Assembly: GCF_003061025.1 (NCBI RefSeq)
Contig: NZ_QAIL01000037.1
Span: forward strand, 1 to 64,000
Reading direction: 5' to 3'
DNA: 64,000 nt
Origin: Pedobacter sp. HMWF019
GTDB taxonomy: Bacteria; Bacteroidota; Bacteroidia; Sphingobacteriales; Sphingobacteriaceae
Below the pieces are notes generated by a model. The model made no database searches. It saw nothing but the letters and a program-made list of their open reading frames with translations, and was not told the DNA's origin. Shown here in pieces: positions 27,179 through 35,750 of this stretch. The position numbers and the translations under genes are program-made. Within the stretch, counting starts at the first letter, position 1, and every line of letters starts with the position of its first letter.

Positions 27179-29542
27179 TTATTCGTATTTAAGTGCATCC
27201 ACCGGATTCGCTTTTGCTACTTTAAACGACTGTATGCTGACCGTAAGCAGCGCAATCAACATGGACAACAGAAAGGCCACTGCAAAAGGAAGAACAGATA
27301 GACCAATCCTGAAGTCGTAACCAGAAAGCCATTTATTCACAATTACATAACCCAGCGGAAAAGCAATCAGGTTTGCAATAAGAACCAGTTTAATGAAATC
27401 AGCATTCAGCAGAATCAGGATATTAAGAGAATCTGCCCCAAGCACTTTCCGGATACTGATCTCTCTTTTCCGCTGTTCAGCCATATACAGAGCCAGGCCC
27501 AATAAACCCAGGCAGGAGATAAATATAGCAAAGCCTCCAAACCAGTTCGATATCGTACCCAGAAGTTTTTCATTCTGGAATTTCATTTCAAAATCCTCAT
27601 TTACAAAATGCCTATCTACAGGATACTCCGGATTCAATGTCTTGATTTTATCTTCAATAAACTGAACGGCTTTACTCAGGTTCTGATCTGGCGACACCCT
27701 GATCAGCATCGCCGATCCAATATATTTAGTGTGAGACATGATCAGTGCACTGGTTTTTTGATAAGGAGATTCAAACACATAATCCTTCACCACACCAATA
27801 ATAGTCACCGGAGTATCGTCCCAGGTAATCTTCGCTCCGACAGGCTCCTTTATGCCCATAATTTTAGCCAATGTTTCATTGATAATTACACTAGTCGAAT
27901 CCGCATGACTTATAGAAAAATCCCGTCCGGCAGTCAATTCCATTCCTGCTGTTTTGATCATATCATAACCTGTATTCCTATAGTTCACCAATATTTTTTC
28001 TTCCGGATTCTTTCCCGGCCATGATACCCCATAACCGTTGTTTCCCCCACCTGTAATCGTTCTGGAAGAATAAGTTACCCCACTCACATACCCGGATTTC
28101 AACAGCTCAGCTTTAAGCACTTGAAATTTACCTGCATCCTTCAGGTTCCCCTGAACCGGAATCTCAATCAGGTTGTTTTTATCGTAGCCAATTGGCTTGT
28201 TCTTAATATAATTGAGTTGCTGATAAATAACTGTAATACAAATGATCAGGCAAGCAGCAAATACAAACTGAAAGACCACCAGCAATTTCCGTATAGATAA
28301 AGAAGAATTTCCAGGTAAAGTAAAACCCTTTAAAACCTTTATCGGATCAAAAGAAGATAGATAAAAAGCCGGATAACTGCCCGCTATAACCCCGGTAAAC
28401 AAGGCCAGCAAAAGCAGAACCGTCCAGAACTGCCAGGAACTGTATTCAATCACAAGAGTTATTCCAAGCAGGCCGTTAAAATAAGGCAATGCAATTTCCA
28501 GCAAGATAAAGGCGAATACCATGCTAATCAAAGAAAGTAATACAGACTCCATCAAAAACTGTCGGATCAGATCTTTCCGTGAAGAACCAATGGCTTTACG
28601 TACCCCAACTTCCTTAGACCTCTTTTCAGACCTGGCCGTAGACAAGTTCATAAAATTCACACAGGCAATAAGTAATATACAGAAAGCCAGCATAAAAAAG
28701 ATCTGCAGCTGCTGTATTTTTCCACCCACAGATTTTCCGCCTTCAAAAGTACTGTACAAATGCCACCTGGATAAGGGATGGAGAAAAGGCTCTCCATTAC
28801 TACCTTTTTCTTTAGCCTTGATCATCCCATGGATCTGTGTATTGGCTTTGTCAAAAAAGCTATTGTCTTTTAGCTGAACAAAGGTCGTACAAAAGTTACT
28901 GCCCCATATATTTCCCTTTGCCCAGGGATTGATTTTTTCAAACATGGTCCAGCTGAGCAAATAATCAAAACTGATACTGCAGTTTTTTGGAGCATCAGCC
29001 ACCACACCTTCCACCTTTAAAACCTCTGTATTGTCCAGTTTAATAATTTTATTAACCGGGTCTTCATTTCCAAACAATGCCTTAGCCATAGACTGAGAAA
29101 GCACCACCCCATCCGGATTTTTTAACAGCGCAGCAGGATTTCCTTTCAGTACCTTGAAGTCAAATATTTTAAAAAAATCTGGCCCGGTAAACAAAGCCGT
29201 CTTTTTAAAACTATTCCGGTTATAGGTGAGCAATCTTTCATCAGGATAAGACACATGTACCGCATGCTCTACCCCCGGAATCTCTGCTTTAACCGCCTCG
29301 GCCAATACGCCCGGGGTGGCATTAAAGCTAAGAATCGTTCCATTTGCAGTTTGGTTATTGTAGGTCACATAAGTAGTTTTGTAATTGGAAAACTGCTTGT
29401 CATAGCCCCATTCATAAGCTACATAAAGCAACAACAACATACAGCTGGCCAATCCAATGGCCAGGCCGCCCACATTGATCAGGGTATATCCTTTATGCTT
29501 CCATAAGCTTCGAAGGGCTATGCTCAAATTCAGTTTAAACAT
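27179..29542 (-). CDS. MacB/FtsX-type ABC permease 10 (first permease of transcript 1)
   Basis: A 787-residue member of the GYDKQF group and the permease nearest to the standard ATPase, whose stop codon is 1 bp away. It is the most diverged of its four-gene group: coupling motifs are RSKEVGVRKAIGSSRKD and RKREISIRKVLGADS, and the final TM region reads VLPFAVAFLLSMLIALL. It ends in NPVDALKYE. Its place directly after adaptor and ATPase makes adaptor-ATPase-permease 10 the minimal MacAB-like set; the next seven permeases look like later additions. Substrate unknown. Confidence 0.88.
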   Translation of the reverse strand: MFKLNLSIALRSLWKHKGYTLINVGGLAIGLASCMLLLLYVAYEWGYDKQFSNYKTTYVTYNNQTANGTILSFNATPGVLAEAVKAEIPGVEHAVHVSYPDERLLTYNRNSFKKTALFTGPDFFKIFDFKVLKGNPAALLKNPDGVVLSQSMAKALFGNEDPVNKIIKLDNTEVLKVEGVVADAPKNCSISFDYLLSWTMFEKINPWAKGNIWGSNFCTTFVQLKDNSFFDKANTQIHGMIKAKEKGSNGEPFLHPLSRWHLYSTFEGGKSVGGKIQQLQIFFMLAFCILLIACVNFMNLSTARSEKRSKEVGVRKAIGSSRKDLIRQFLMESVLLSLISMVFAFILLEIALPYFNGLLGITLVIEYSSWQFWTVLLLLALFTGVIAGSYPAFYLSSFDPIKVLKGFTLPGNSSLSIRKLLVVFQFVFAACLIICITVIYQQLNYIKNKPIGYDKNNLIEIPVQGNLKDAGKFQVLKAELLKSGYVSGVTYSSRTITGGGNNGYGVSWPGKNPEEKILVNYRNTGYDMIKTAGMELTAGRDFSISHADSTSVIINETLAKIMGIKEPVGAKITWDDTPVTIIGVVKDYVFESPYQKTSALIMSHTKYIGSAMLIRVSPDQNLSKAVQFIEDKIKTLNPEYPVDRHFVNEDFEMKFQNEKLLGTISNWFGGFAIFISCLGLLGLALYMAEQRKREISIRKVLGADSLNILILLNADFIKLVLIANLIAFPLGYVIVNKWLSGYDFRIGLSVLPFAVAFLLSMLIALLTVSIQSFKVAKANPVDALKYE

Positions 29543-29543
29543 C

Positions 29544-30242
29544 TTATATCAATTCTTCAGTACGTCCTTTATTGATTTTTTCAGAGATCACATGGCCATC
29601 TTTCAGGTTGATGATCCGGTTGGAAAAACTCGCATCATGCGAAGAGTGGGTCACCATCACAATCGTAGTTCCCGTTTCGTTCAACTCACATAAAAGCTCC
29701 ATCACCTCGTTACCATGAGAACTGTCCAGGTTACCCGTAGGCTCATCCGCCAGTACCAGTTTTGGTTTGGTGACCAGGGCCCTGGCCACCGCTACACGTT
29801 GCTGCTGTCCCCCGGAAAGCTGCTGTGGAAAGTGACCGCTCCGGTTCACAATATTCATTCGTTCAATGATCTCATTAACCAGTTTTTTACGCTCTGCAGC
29901 TGGAATTTTATTATAAATAAGCGGCAACTCAATATTTTCAAAAACCGTAAGTTCATCGATCAGGTTGAAATTCTGAAAAACAAACCCCATATGTTTCTTC
30001 CTGAAGTTAGAACGTTCCCGATCATTCAGCTTCAGTAATTCTGTTTCCATAAACTTGTAACTTCCGCTTTCTGGTTTATCTAGTAACCCCATTACATTTA
30101 ACAAAGTAGATTTACCGCAGCCCGATGGTCCCATGATAGAAACGAATTCCCCCTCTTTAACATGCAGGTTGATTCCGTTTAATGCAGTCGTTTCAATTTC
30201 TTCAGTTTTATAAACTTTTTCGAGGTTTTCAATTCTTATCAT
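29544..30242 (-). CDS. LolD/MacB-type ABC ATPase (standard motifs)
   Basis: A 232-residue cytoplasmic ATPase that should energise the permeases of transcript 1 and perhaps all ten. Walker A is GPSGCGKST, the Q-loop is in GFVFQNFNL, the signature is LSGGQQQRVAVARAL, Walker B with D-loop is LVLADEPTGNLDS and the H-loop is MVTHSS. All catalytic positions are standard, in contrast to the ATPase at 9604. It starts 51 bp after the adaptor stop and ends 1 bp before permease 10. A LolCDE role is unlikely given the HlyD-type partner and the regulator pair; a MacAB-like export or envelope-stress role fits better, as inference. Confidence 0.92.
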   Translation of the reverse strand: MIRIENLEKVYKTEEIETTALNGINLHVKEGEFVSIMGPSGCGKSTLLNVMGLLDKPESGSYKFMETELLKLNDRERSNFRKKHMGFVFQNFNLIDELTVFENIELPLIYNKIPAAERKKLVNEIIERMNIVNRSGHFPQQLSGGQQQRVAVARALVTKPKLVLADEPTGNLDSSHGNEVMELLCELNETGTTIVMVTHSSHDASFSNRIINLKDGHVISEKINKGRTEELI

Positions 30243-30293
30243 AGCTTTCGTTTAATAGCGTTTTGAGATAAAGCAGTGTTCAGCACTGTATTT

Positions 30294-31538
30294 TTATTTA
30301 TTAATTTGAATAATATCGTATTGATTATATTGATCGTAAGAAGAAGTAATCACCTCCTCGTCTTTCTGCAAGCCTTCCATAACTTCATAATATTTAAAAT
30401 TCTTACGGCCCACTTTTATATTTCTTTTGGTCGCCTGTCCATCTTTGACCACAAACACCCAACTGCCCCCTGTACTCTGAAAGAACTGTCCTTGTGCCAG
30501 CAACAAAGATTTACTGTTGTCAGATAAGGTGAGCTTTACCTGTAAAGATAAGCCTCTTCTCAATTCATCCGGCGATTTACCTTCAAATACCAATTCTATC
30601 TGGAATTGTCCGGCAGTTACTTCAGGAATCACTTTCCTTACCGAAAGCTGATAGGTCTTTCCATCAAATTCACAAGTCGCCTTCTGGCCTTCTTTTACCC
30701 GGTTAATGTAGTACTCGTCTACCCCAGCCTGCAGCTTATAGCCCTGCATCACATCAATCTTTCCTAACATTTCATTGGAGTTATAGGATTTTCCAATCAC
30801 AGGATCATAAGAAGACAACCTTCCAGCCACAGGTGCTTTTATAGTCATGTTTTCAATATTCTGACGAATGGTTTCCAAACTCTCGTTCATTCTTGTCACT
30901 GAAACATCAATTTGCTTCAACTGCATCACCCGACTTTGATTTTCCTGTTTTATAGCCTGTTTCAGGATATCTTTACGTCCCATATAATATTCATAGTCCT
31001 GGCTGGAAGCACTGAATTCTTCTCTGGTGATGATCTTTTTAGCATACAAAATACTATCTGTTTTATATTTTCTTGTCGCCGATCTTAAACTGTTTTCAAT
31101 GACCATCATATCCTGGCTCATCACCCGCTGGTTCTGTTCCAGATCCAGTCTTACCTTCCGCAATTGATTGATCTGTTCCGTAATACTGGTTTCACTGCTG
31201 GTGTAATTGGAAAGCGCATTAGGATTTGCTATCCTTAACAAGGGTGTTCCTTTTGCCACAGAAGCACCATTTTCGGTAAAAATCTCTGCTACCGTTCCGC
31301 CTTCAGAAGAACTTACGATCACCGAAGTCAGAGGTACCACACTCGCATTTAATAAGGCCACATCTTCAAAATCTCCGTAAATAACCTTACTGATTGTAAT
31401 TTTATCTGCATCTGCTTTATATACTTTATGAAGCGACAAACTGTATCCATAAGCCACCAGGCCTAAAAATACAAGGCCGCCAACCATCATCAGTATCGTT
31501 TTTTTATTGAATCTCTTTTTCTCTATTTTCTTGTCCAT
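30294..31538 (-). CDS. HlyD/MacA-type periplasmic adaptor protein
   Basis: A 414-residue membrane-fusion protein. Lysines and arginines at residues 3-13 precede one TM (about 15-34, MMVGGLVFLGLVAYGYSL), so it is anchored in the inner membrane with the rest in the periplasm. A barrel-sandwich (lipoyl-like) half follows near 60-105 (GGTVAEIFTENGASVAKG), then a long coiled-coil hairpin about 115-230 and the second lipoyl half (IKAPVAGRLSSYDPVIGKSY), ending with a beta-barrel domain. It would link permeases to an outer-membrane channel, but no TolC-type gene is in the window. It is the first gene of transcript 1, 20 nt from the predicted sigma-54 start point. Confidence 0.92.
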   Translation of the reverse strand: MDKKIEKKRFNKKTILMMVGGLVFLGLVAYGYSLSLHKVYKADADKITISKVIYGDFEDVALLNASVVPLTSVIVSSSEGGTVAEIFTENGASVAKGTPLLRIANPNALSNYTSSETSITEQINQLRKVRLDLEQNQRVMSQDMMVIENSLRSATRKYKTDSILYAKKIITREEFSASSQDYEYYMGRKDILKQAIKQENQSRVMQLKQIDVSVTRMNESLETIRQNIENMTIKAPVAGRLSSYDPVIGKSYNSNEMLGKIDVMQGYKLQAGVDEYYINRVKEGQKATCEFDGKTYQLSVRKVIPEVTAGQFQIELVFEGKSPDELRRGLSLQVKLTLSDNSKSLLLAQGQFFQSTGGSWVFVVKDGQATKRNIKVGRKNFKYYEVMEGLQKDEEVITSSYDQYNQYDIIQINK

Positions 31539-31568
31539 GTTGATCTATCACCTTATTGTCCGGAGATT

Positions 31569-31584
31569 AGCCAAGGGTATGCCA
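31569..31584 (-). promoter_or_regulatory. Sigma-54-like promoter of the adaptor-ATPase-permease transcript
   Basis: Read on the minus strand the segment is TGGCATACCCTTGGCT, preceded by TT. It fits the -24/-12 consensus TGGCAC-N5-TTGCW with GG and GC at the required 10-base separation; deviations are T for C at the end of the -24 box and G for T just before GC. Transcription would start near 31558, giving a 20-nt leader to the adaptor ATG at 31538. The match to a second element at 10317-10332 supports it. Confidence 0.65.
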
Positions 31585-31642
31585 AAGCAAAAAACAATAA
31601 TTATATCACTAATTATCAACAAGTTAAAATCAATACCACCTT

Positions 31643-31684
31643 ATAACTGTTCATAAGCGAACAGTTATTGTACATCATCGAACA
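31643..31684. promoter_or_regulatory. Tandem dyads, candidate enhancer sites for the response regulator
   Basis: The first site is a perfect inverted repeat with 10-bp arms (ATAACTGTTC and GAACAGTTAT) and a 6-bp spacer, 31643-31668. The second, 31669-31684, is TGTAC-N6-GAACA, one mismatch from the core TGTTC-N6-GAACA. Core centres are 21 bp apart, two helical turns. They lie about 90-126 bp upstream of the predicted adaptor start. The perfect dyad is between divergent genes, so it cannot be a terminator. Confidence 0.65.
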
Positions 31685-31699
31685 CTTTATGTATTTTTG
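31668..31699 (+). promoter_or_regulatory. Bacteroidota housekeeping-type promoter of the response regulator gene
   Basis: A perfect -7 element TATTTTTG (TAnnTTTG) at 31692-31699 with TTG at 31668-31670, 21 bp upstream, where the -33 element belongs. Transcription would start near 31706, upstream of the ATG at 31742 but downstream of the TTG codon at 31697, which rules that codon out as a start. The -33 element overlaps the second dyad. Confidence 0.7.
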
Positions 31700-31741
31700 A
31701 TCACATTAAACCAAAATATAACCATAATTAATTTCCTGAAA

Positions 31742-33112
31742 ATGATAGATGCCAACGTTTTAGTGATAGATGATGATGACGACATCCTGCTCAGTGCCAA
31801 ACTTTTCCTGAAGCAGCATTTTAAACAAGTGATCATCTGTAAATCACCCAAAGAAATTAATGTATTGCTGAGCCGGAACGAAATTGACATCATTCTGCTC
31901 GACATGAATTACCAGAAAGGGGCAAGTGATGGCCGTGAAGGTTTATACTGGCTAGAACATATTCTCTCTATAGACAAAGATTATGTGGTCATCTTAATGA
32001 CCGCCTATGGTAATGTCGAACTGGCGGTTCAGGCCATAAAAAAAGGAGCCACAGATTTTATCCTCAAACCCTGGGAAAACGACAAGCTTTTCGCAACCTT
32101 ATCTTCGGCCTCCAGGTTAAGACAATCTACCAAAAAAGTAAAAAAACTGGAGAAAATCCACAGTTCCATGCAGAAAGACATGGCGCGGGCTTTTGAACAT
32201 ATCGTTGGCAACTCTGAGCCCGTTAAACGCCTGCAGGGTACGCTGGTTAAAGTAGCCCCAACGGACGCCAATGTGCTGATCCTTGGAGAAAACGGAACTG
32301 GAAAACAAGTCTTTGCCTATGAGCTGCATAAACACTCATTGCGTAAAAACAATATCTTTATGCACGTAGATCTGGGCTCTTTGAATGAGAACCTTTTTGA
32401 GAGCGAACTTTTTGGTTATGCAAAGGGTGCTTTTACAGATGCCAAAGAAGACAAACCCGGCCGTTTCGAGCTGGCTGAAGGTGGCACCATTTTTCTCGAT
32501 GAAATTGGAAACCTAACCTTGCCCCTGCAAGCCAAACTCCTCAGTGTAATTCAAAACAGAACGGTAAACCGATTAGGAGAAAGCAAGGAAAGAAAAATTA
32601 ATGTACGTTTAATTACCGCGACCAATATGCCTTTAAATGAAATGGTCGGTAAAGGTACTTTCCGACAGGATCTCTTATTCAGAATTAATACTGTAGAACT
32701 GGTCTTGCCACCACTTTCTCATCGCGGAGATGATATTTTGCTGCTCGCCGAACATTTTCTGCAGAGTTTCAATGTAAAATACCACAAGAACCTTCAAAAA
32801 TTTGACACCAAAGCAGAACAGATGCTGTTAAGTTACCAGTGGCCAGGAAATGTACGCGAACTGCAACACGTCATTGAAAGGGCAGTGATCATGTCCGACG
32901 GTCTGCACATCAGCACAGACGATCTGCAGCTCAGTCCGCAGAAATTTGGAGGTACCCCCGTCATGCAAACGGACATGGCCCTGGAAGACATGGAAAAACT
33001 CATGGTCCAGAAAGCCATAGATAAACACAAAGGCAATATCTCCAGAGCGGCATCAGAACTCGGACTAACCCGTGCAGCTTTATATAGACGCATAGAAAAA
33101 TTTGACCTGTAA
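31742..33112 (+). CDS. Sigma-54-interacting response regulator (NtrC family)
   Basis: A 456-residue regulator. The receiver domain (residues 4-120) has an acidic cluster at 10-14, phosphoacceptor Asp54 in IILLDMNY and the closing KPW. The AAA+ domain (about 145-385) has Walker A GENGTGK, the sigma-54 contact loop as GAFTDA (GAFTGA is standard; the essential Thr is kept), Walker B GGTIFLDEIG and a sensor region with RQDLLFRIN. The C-terminus is a Fis-type helix-turn-helix (NISRAASELGLTRAALYRRI). It would oligomerise on phosphorylation and open sigma-54 promoters; two lie in this window. Its TAA shares a base with the ATG of the kinase gene, so the pair is translationally coupled. Confidence 0.95.
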   Translation: MIDANVLVIDDDDDILLSAKLFLKQHFKQVIICKSPKEINVLLSRNEIDIILLDMNYQKGASDGREGLYWLEHILSIDKDYVVILMTAYGNVELAVQAIKKGATDFILKPWENDKLFATLSSASRLRQSTKKVKKLEKIHSSMQKDMARAFEHIVGNSEPVKRLQGTLVKVAPTDANVLILGENGTGKQVFAYELHKHSLRKNNIFMHVDLGSLNENLFESELFGYAKGAFTDAKEDKPGRFELAEGGTIFLDEIGNLTLPLQAKLLSVIQNRTVNRLGESKERKINVRLITATNMPLNEMVGKGTFRQDLLFRINTVELVLPPLSHRGDDILLLAEHFLQSFNVKYHKNLQKFDTKAEQMLLSYQWPGNVRELQHVIERAVIMSDGLHISTDDLQLSPQKFGGTPVMQTDMALEDMEKLMVQKAIDKHKGNISRAASELGLTRAALYRRIEKFDL

Positions 33113-34467
33113 TGTTTAAAAGCTTCACCTTCCAGCTGCTCATCCGGCTATTGTTTATCAATATGCTGGCCATACTCCTGGTTTATCTCATCAAAAATAC
33201 AGAACTCTGGTTCACCATTTCAGGTATTGGCCTTATTCTTCTAACCAGCATCATTTCCCTTTACTATTATATTAACCAAATGAGGGAAGACATAAAACGC
33301 TTCATTCTGGCGGTTAAGATGCAGGACAATACCATTAACTTTAAAAACAAAGTGACCCGGGGCAGTTTTCCTGAACTGTATGAATCATTCAACGATATCA
33401 TTAAAATCCACAAAGACATCCACCTGGAAAAGGATTCCATGTTCCAGCTGATTAAAACCATCCTGGAGCAAGTTCCAGTCGGTGTTATTGTAGTTAAAGA
33501 TAAAGAAATAGATACAATGCAATCGGAAATTGTTTTCTTCAACATGGCCGCAACAAACCTTTTACAGGTGCCCGCCTATAAGTACTGGCACCGCTTAAAG
33601 AAACACCTCCCCTTTTTCACTACAGAAATCAACAATATAAAGGAAGGTGGAAAAAAGTTTATAGAGCTGAAGATACAGGATAAACTGACACAACTGTCAA
33701 CAGAGGTGATTCCATTGAACTTGTACCACACAGATTATATCATTATCTGCTTCCAGAACATTAAAGATGAAATAGAGCAGAAAGAAGCCGAAGCCTGGAA
33801 CCGGCTTATTGGCGTAATTTCCCACGAAATCTTAAATTCCATAACCCCCATCAGTTCCTTATCAGATACGGTTCACCGTATGGTAGCTAATAAAGAAACC
33901 CTGGATGCTGAAGATCTGGAAGATCTGAAACCTGCATTACAAACCATAAAAAGAAGGTCCGAAGGACTCCTTGACTTCGTTAAAGACTACCGCTTAATTG
34001 CAGAATTACCCACTCCTGACCTGCAGAGCCATACCATTGGCGAGATTCTTCAACACATTAAAGTTCTGATGCAGCCTTTTGCTTCCGGCAAGAATATCCA
34101 GCTAAAAATTGAACAAACCTCTTCAAAAATAACCATCAAACTAGACCTTAAACTTATAGAACAAGCCTTAATTAACCTGGTGACCAATAGTATTCATGCT
34201 GTTGAAGGCTGTGAACATCCGGTGATTGAAATCAATTACCGTTTAGAACAGAATCGACTTTTCCTGGATGTATCGGACAACGGTAAAGGTGTAGATCCCG
34301 AACTGATCGATAAAATATTTGTACCCTTCTTTACCACGAGGAAAAATGGTTCGGGTATTGGATTAACCATTACCCGAAACATTATGAAAATGCACCAGGG
34401 AAGTTTGGAAGTCAATTCCATTCCTTTCGAAAAGACTGTTTTCTCGCTGGTGTTTAAATATCAATAA
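33112..34467 (+). CDS. NtrY-like membrane sensor histidine kinase
   Basis: A 451-residue kinase, the partner of the preceding regulator. Two TMs near residues 8-27 and 33-53 leave only a few residues outside, so there is no real periplasmic sensor; signals are probably taken within the membrane, from a partner such as a permease, or by the cytosolic PAS-like domain (about 110-220). The phosphoacceptor is His238 in GVISHEILNSITPISSL. The ATP-binding domain has the N box LINLVTNSIHAVEG, G1 DNGKGVD, an F box PFFTTRKNGS and G2 SGIGL. The stop is directly next to the convergent glgC stop, with no space for a terminator between them. Confidence 0.92.
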   Translation: MFKSFTFQLLIRLLFINMLAILLVYLIKNTELWFTISGIGLILLTSIISLYYYINQMREDIKRFILAVKMQDNTINFKNKVTRGSFPELYESFNDIIKIHKDIHLEKDSMFQLIKTILEQVPVGVIVVKDKEIDTMQSEIVFFNMAATNLLQVPAYKYWHRLKKHLPFFTTEINNIKEGGKKFIELKIQDKLTQLSTEVIPLNLYHTDYIIICFQNIKDEIEQKEAEAWNRLIGVISHEILNSITPISSLSDTVHRMVANKETLDAEDLEDLKPALQTIKRRSEGLLDFVKDYRLIAELPTPDLQSHTIGEILQHIKVLMQPFASGKNIQLKIEQTSSKITIKLDLKLIEQALINLVTNSIHAVEGCEHPVIEINYRLEQNRLFLDVSDNGKGVDPELIDKIFVPFFTTRKNGSGIGLTITRNIMKMHQGSLEVNSIPFEKTVFSLVFKYQ

Positions 34468-35739
34468 TTAAATTTTAGTGCCATTTGGAATAATTGCGCC
34501 CTTTTTTATAACGACGATACCATCCTTAACAGCATAAGTACCAAAATCACCGTTTGCAAGGTGCACACCGCCTATAATCTGGACATCATTACCGATCTTG
34601 CAGTTTTTATCCAGGATCGCATTGGAAATTACACATCTTTCTCCAATACCAATCAATGGATGACCACGATCGGTTTCCTCCTGGATCTCTTCCAGGGTCT
34701 GGTACCGGTCACTGCCCATAATATAGGCATGTTCTACTTTAGTTCCCTTTCCTATCCTTGAACGGATGCCAATTACAGTATGCTTAATATCGTCTGCCTG
34801 CAGGATACATCCCTCGGCAATCACTGCCTTATCCAATGTTGTTCCTAAAATTTTAGATGGTGGAAGCATCCGCGGACGGGTAAAAATACTGTGCTGACTG
34901 TCAAACAAATTAAACTTGGGAATATCGTCTGTCAGACCAAGATTAGCCTCAAAGAAAGAGGAAATATTACCAATATCCGTCCAGTATCCCTCATACTGAA
35001 AGCTCAGCACCCGATGTTCTTCGATTACACGCGGAATAATCTCCTTCCCAAAATCTTTCTCATCCGGATTCTCCGCAAAAATCTTGATCAGCAGGTCCTT
35101 ATTAAAAATATAAATACCCATAGAAGCCAGGAAGTCCCTTCCTTCTGCATGCATCGCCTCACCGGTATCTGATGACCAGTCTTTCAATAATTCCGCAGCT
35201 GGTTTTTCTATAAAAGAGGTGATAATATTCTCTTCATTGGCTTTCAATATCCCAAAATCTGTTGCATCCTTTGCATTTACCGGAATTGTTGCAAGCGAAA
35301 TCTCTGCCTCACTTTTAATGTGTGCCTCCAGCATTTCATTAAAGTCCATCTGGTACAACTGGTCTCCCGAAAGGATCAGTACATATTCAAATTCATGGTT
35401 CAGCAAATGGTGCATGGTTTGCCTTACCGCATCTGCCGTACCCTGGAACCAGGTTGGGTTCTCTGGTGTTTGCTCTGCAGCCAGAATATCTACAAAAGCA
35501 TCACTGAAATGACTGAAGTGATAGGTATTCTTTATATGCTTGTTTAAAGATGCCGAATTAAATTGTGTCAGTACAAACATGCGGTGTATGCCCGAATTTA
35601 AACAATTTGATATAGGAATATCAACTAAACGGTACTTACCTGCAATAGGCACCGCTGGTTTGGAGCGGGTTTGGGTAAGCGGAGACAAGCGGGAGCCCTG
35701 GCCACCGCCAAGGATAACACCCAAAACTTTTTCGGTCAT
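34468..35739 (-). CDS. glgC: Glucose-1-phosphate adenylyltransferase
   Basis: A 423-residue enzyme making ADP-glucose from ATP and glucose-1-phosphate, the first committed step of glycogen synthesis. The N-terminal nucleotidyltransferase has GGGQGSRLSPLTQTRSKPA followed by KYRLVDIPISNCLNSG; the substrate loop SGDQLYQMDF and the FIEKP motif follow. The C-terminal 130 residues form a left-handed beta-helix with hexapeptide repeats (CVISNAILDKNCKIGNDV). Length is typical of bacterial GlgC. It lies 11 bp after glgA on the same strand, an unusual synthase-first order. Allosteric effectors cannot be told from sequence here. Confidence 0.96.
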   Translation of the reverse strand: MTEKVLGVILGGGQGSRLSPLTQTRSKPAVPIAGKYRLVDIPISNCLNSGIHRMFVLTQFNSASLNKHIKNTYHFSHFSDAFVDILAAEQTPENPTWFQGTADAVRQTMHHLLNHEFEYVLILSGDQLYQMDFNEMLEAHIKSEAEISLATIPVNAKDATDFGILKANEENIITSFIEKPAAELLKDWSSDTGEAMHAEGRDFLASMGIYIFNKDLLIKIFAENPDEKDFGKEIIPRVIEEHRVLSFQYEGYWTDIGNISSFFEANLGLTDDIPKFNLFDSQHSIFTRPRMLPPSKILGTTLDKAVIAEGCILQADDIKHTVIGIRSRIGKGTKVEHAYIMGSDRYQTLEEIQEETDRGHPLIGIGERCVISNAILDKNCKIGNDVQIIGGVHLANGDFGTYAVKDGIVVIKKGAIIPNGTKI

Positions 35740-35750
35740 AACTCTTAATT

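Noticed and set aside
4808-29542. Repeated gene starts and ends in the permease array read as insertion-sequence or mobile-element repeats
   Set aside because: The repeated bases encode the conserved N-terminal MFKLNLKIALRNLW and C-terminal NPxDALKYE of homologous proteins; no terminal inverted repeats, target duplications or transposase are present.
31697-31741. Response regulator starting at TTG 31697
   Set aside because: The TTG is part of the TATTTTTG promoter element, so it lies upstream of the predicted transcript; the receiver domain begins right after the ATG at 31742.
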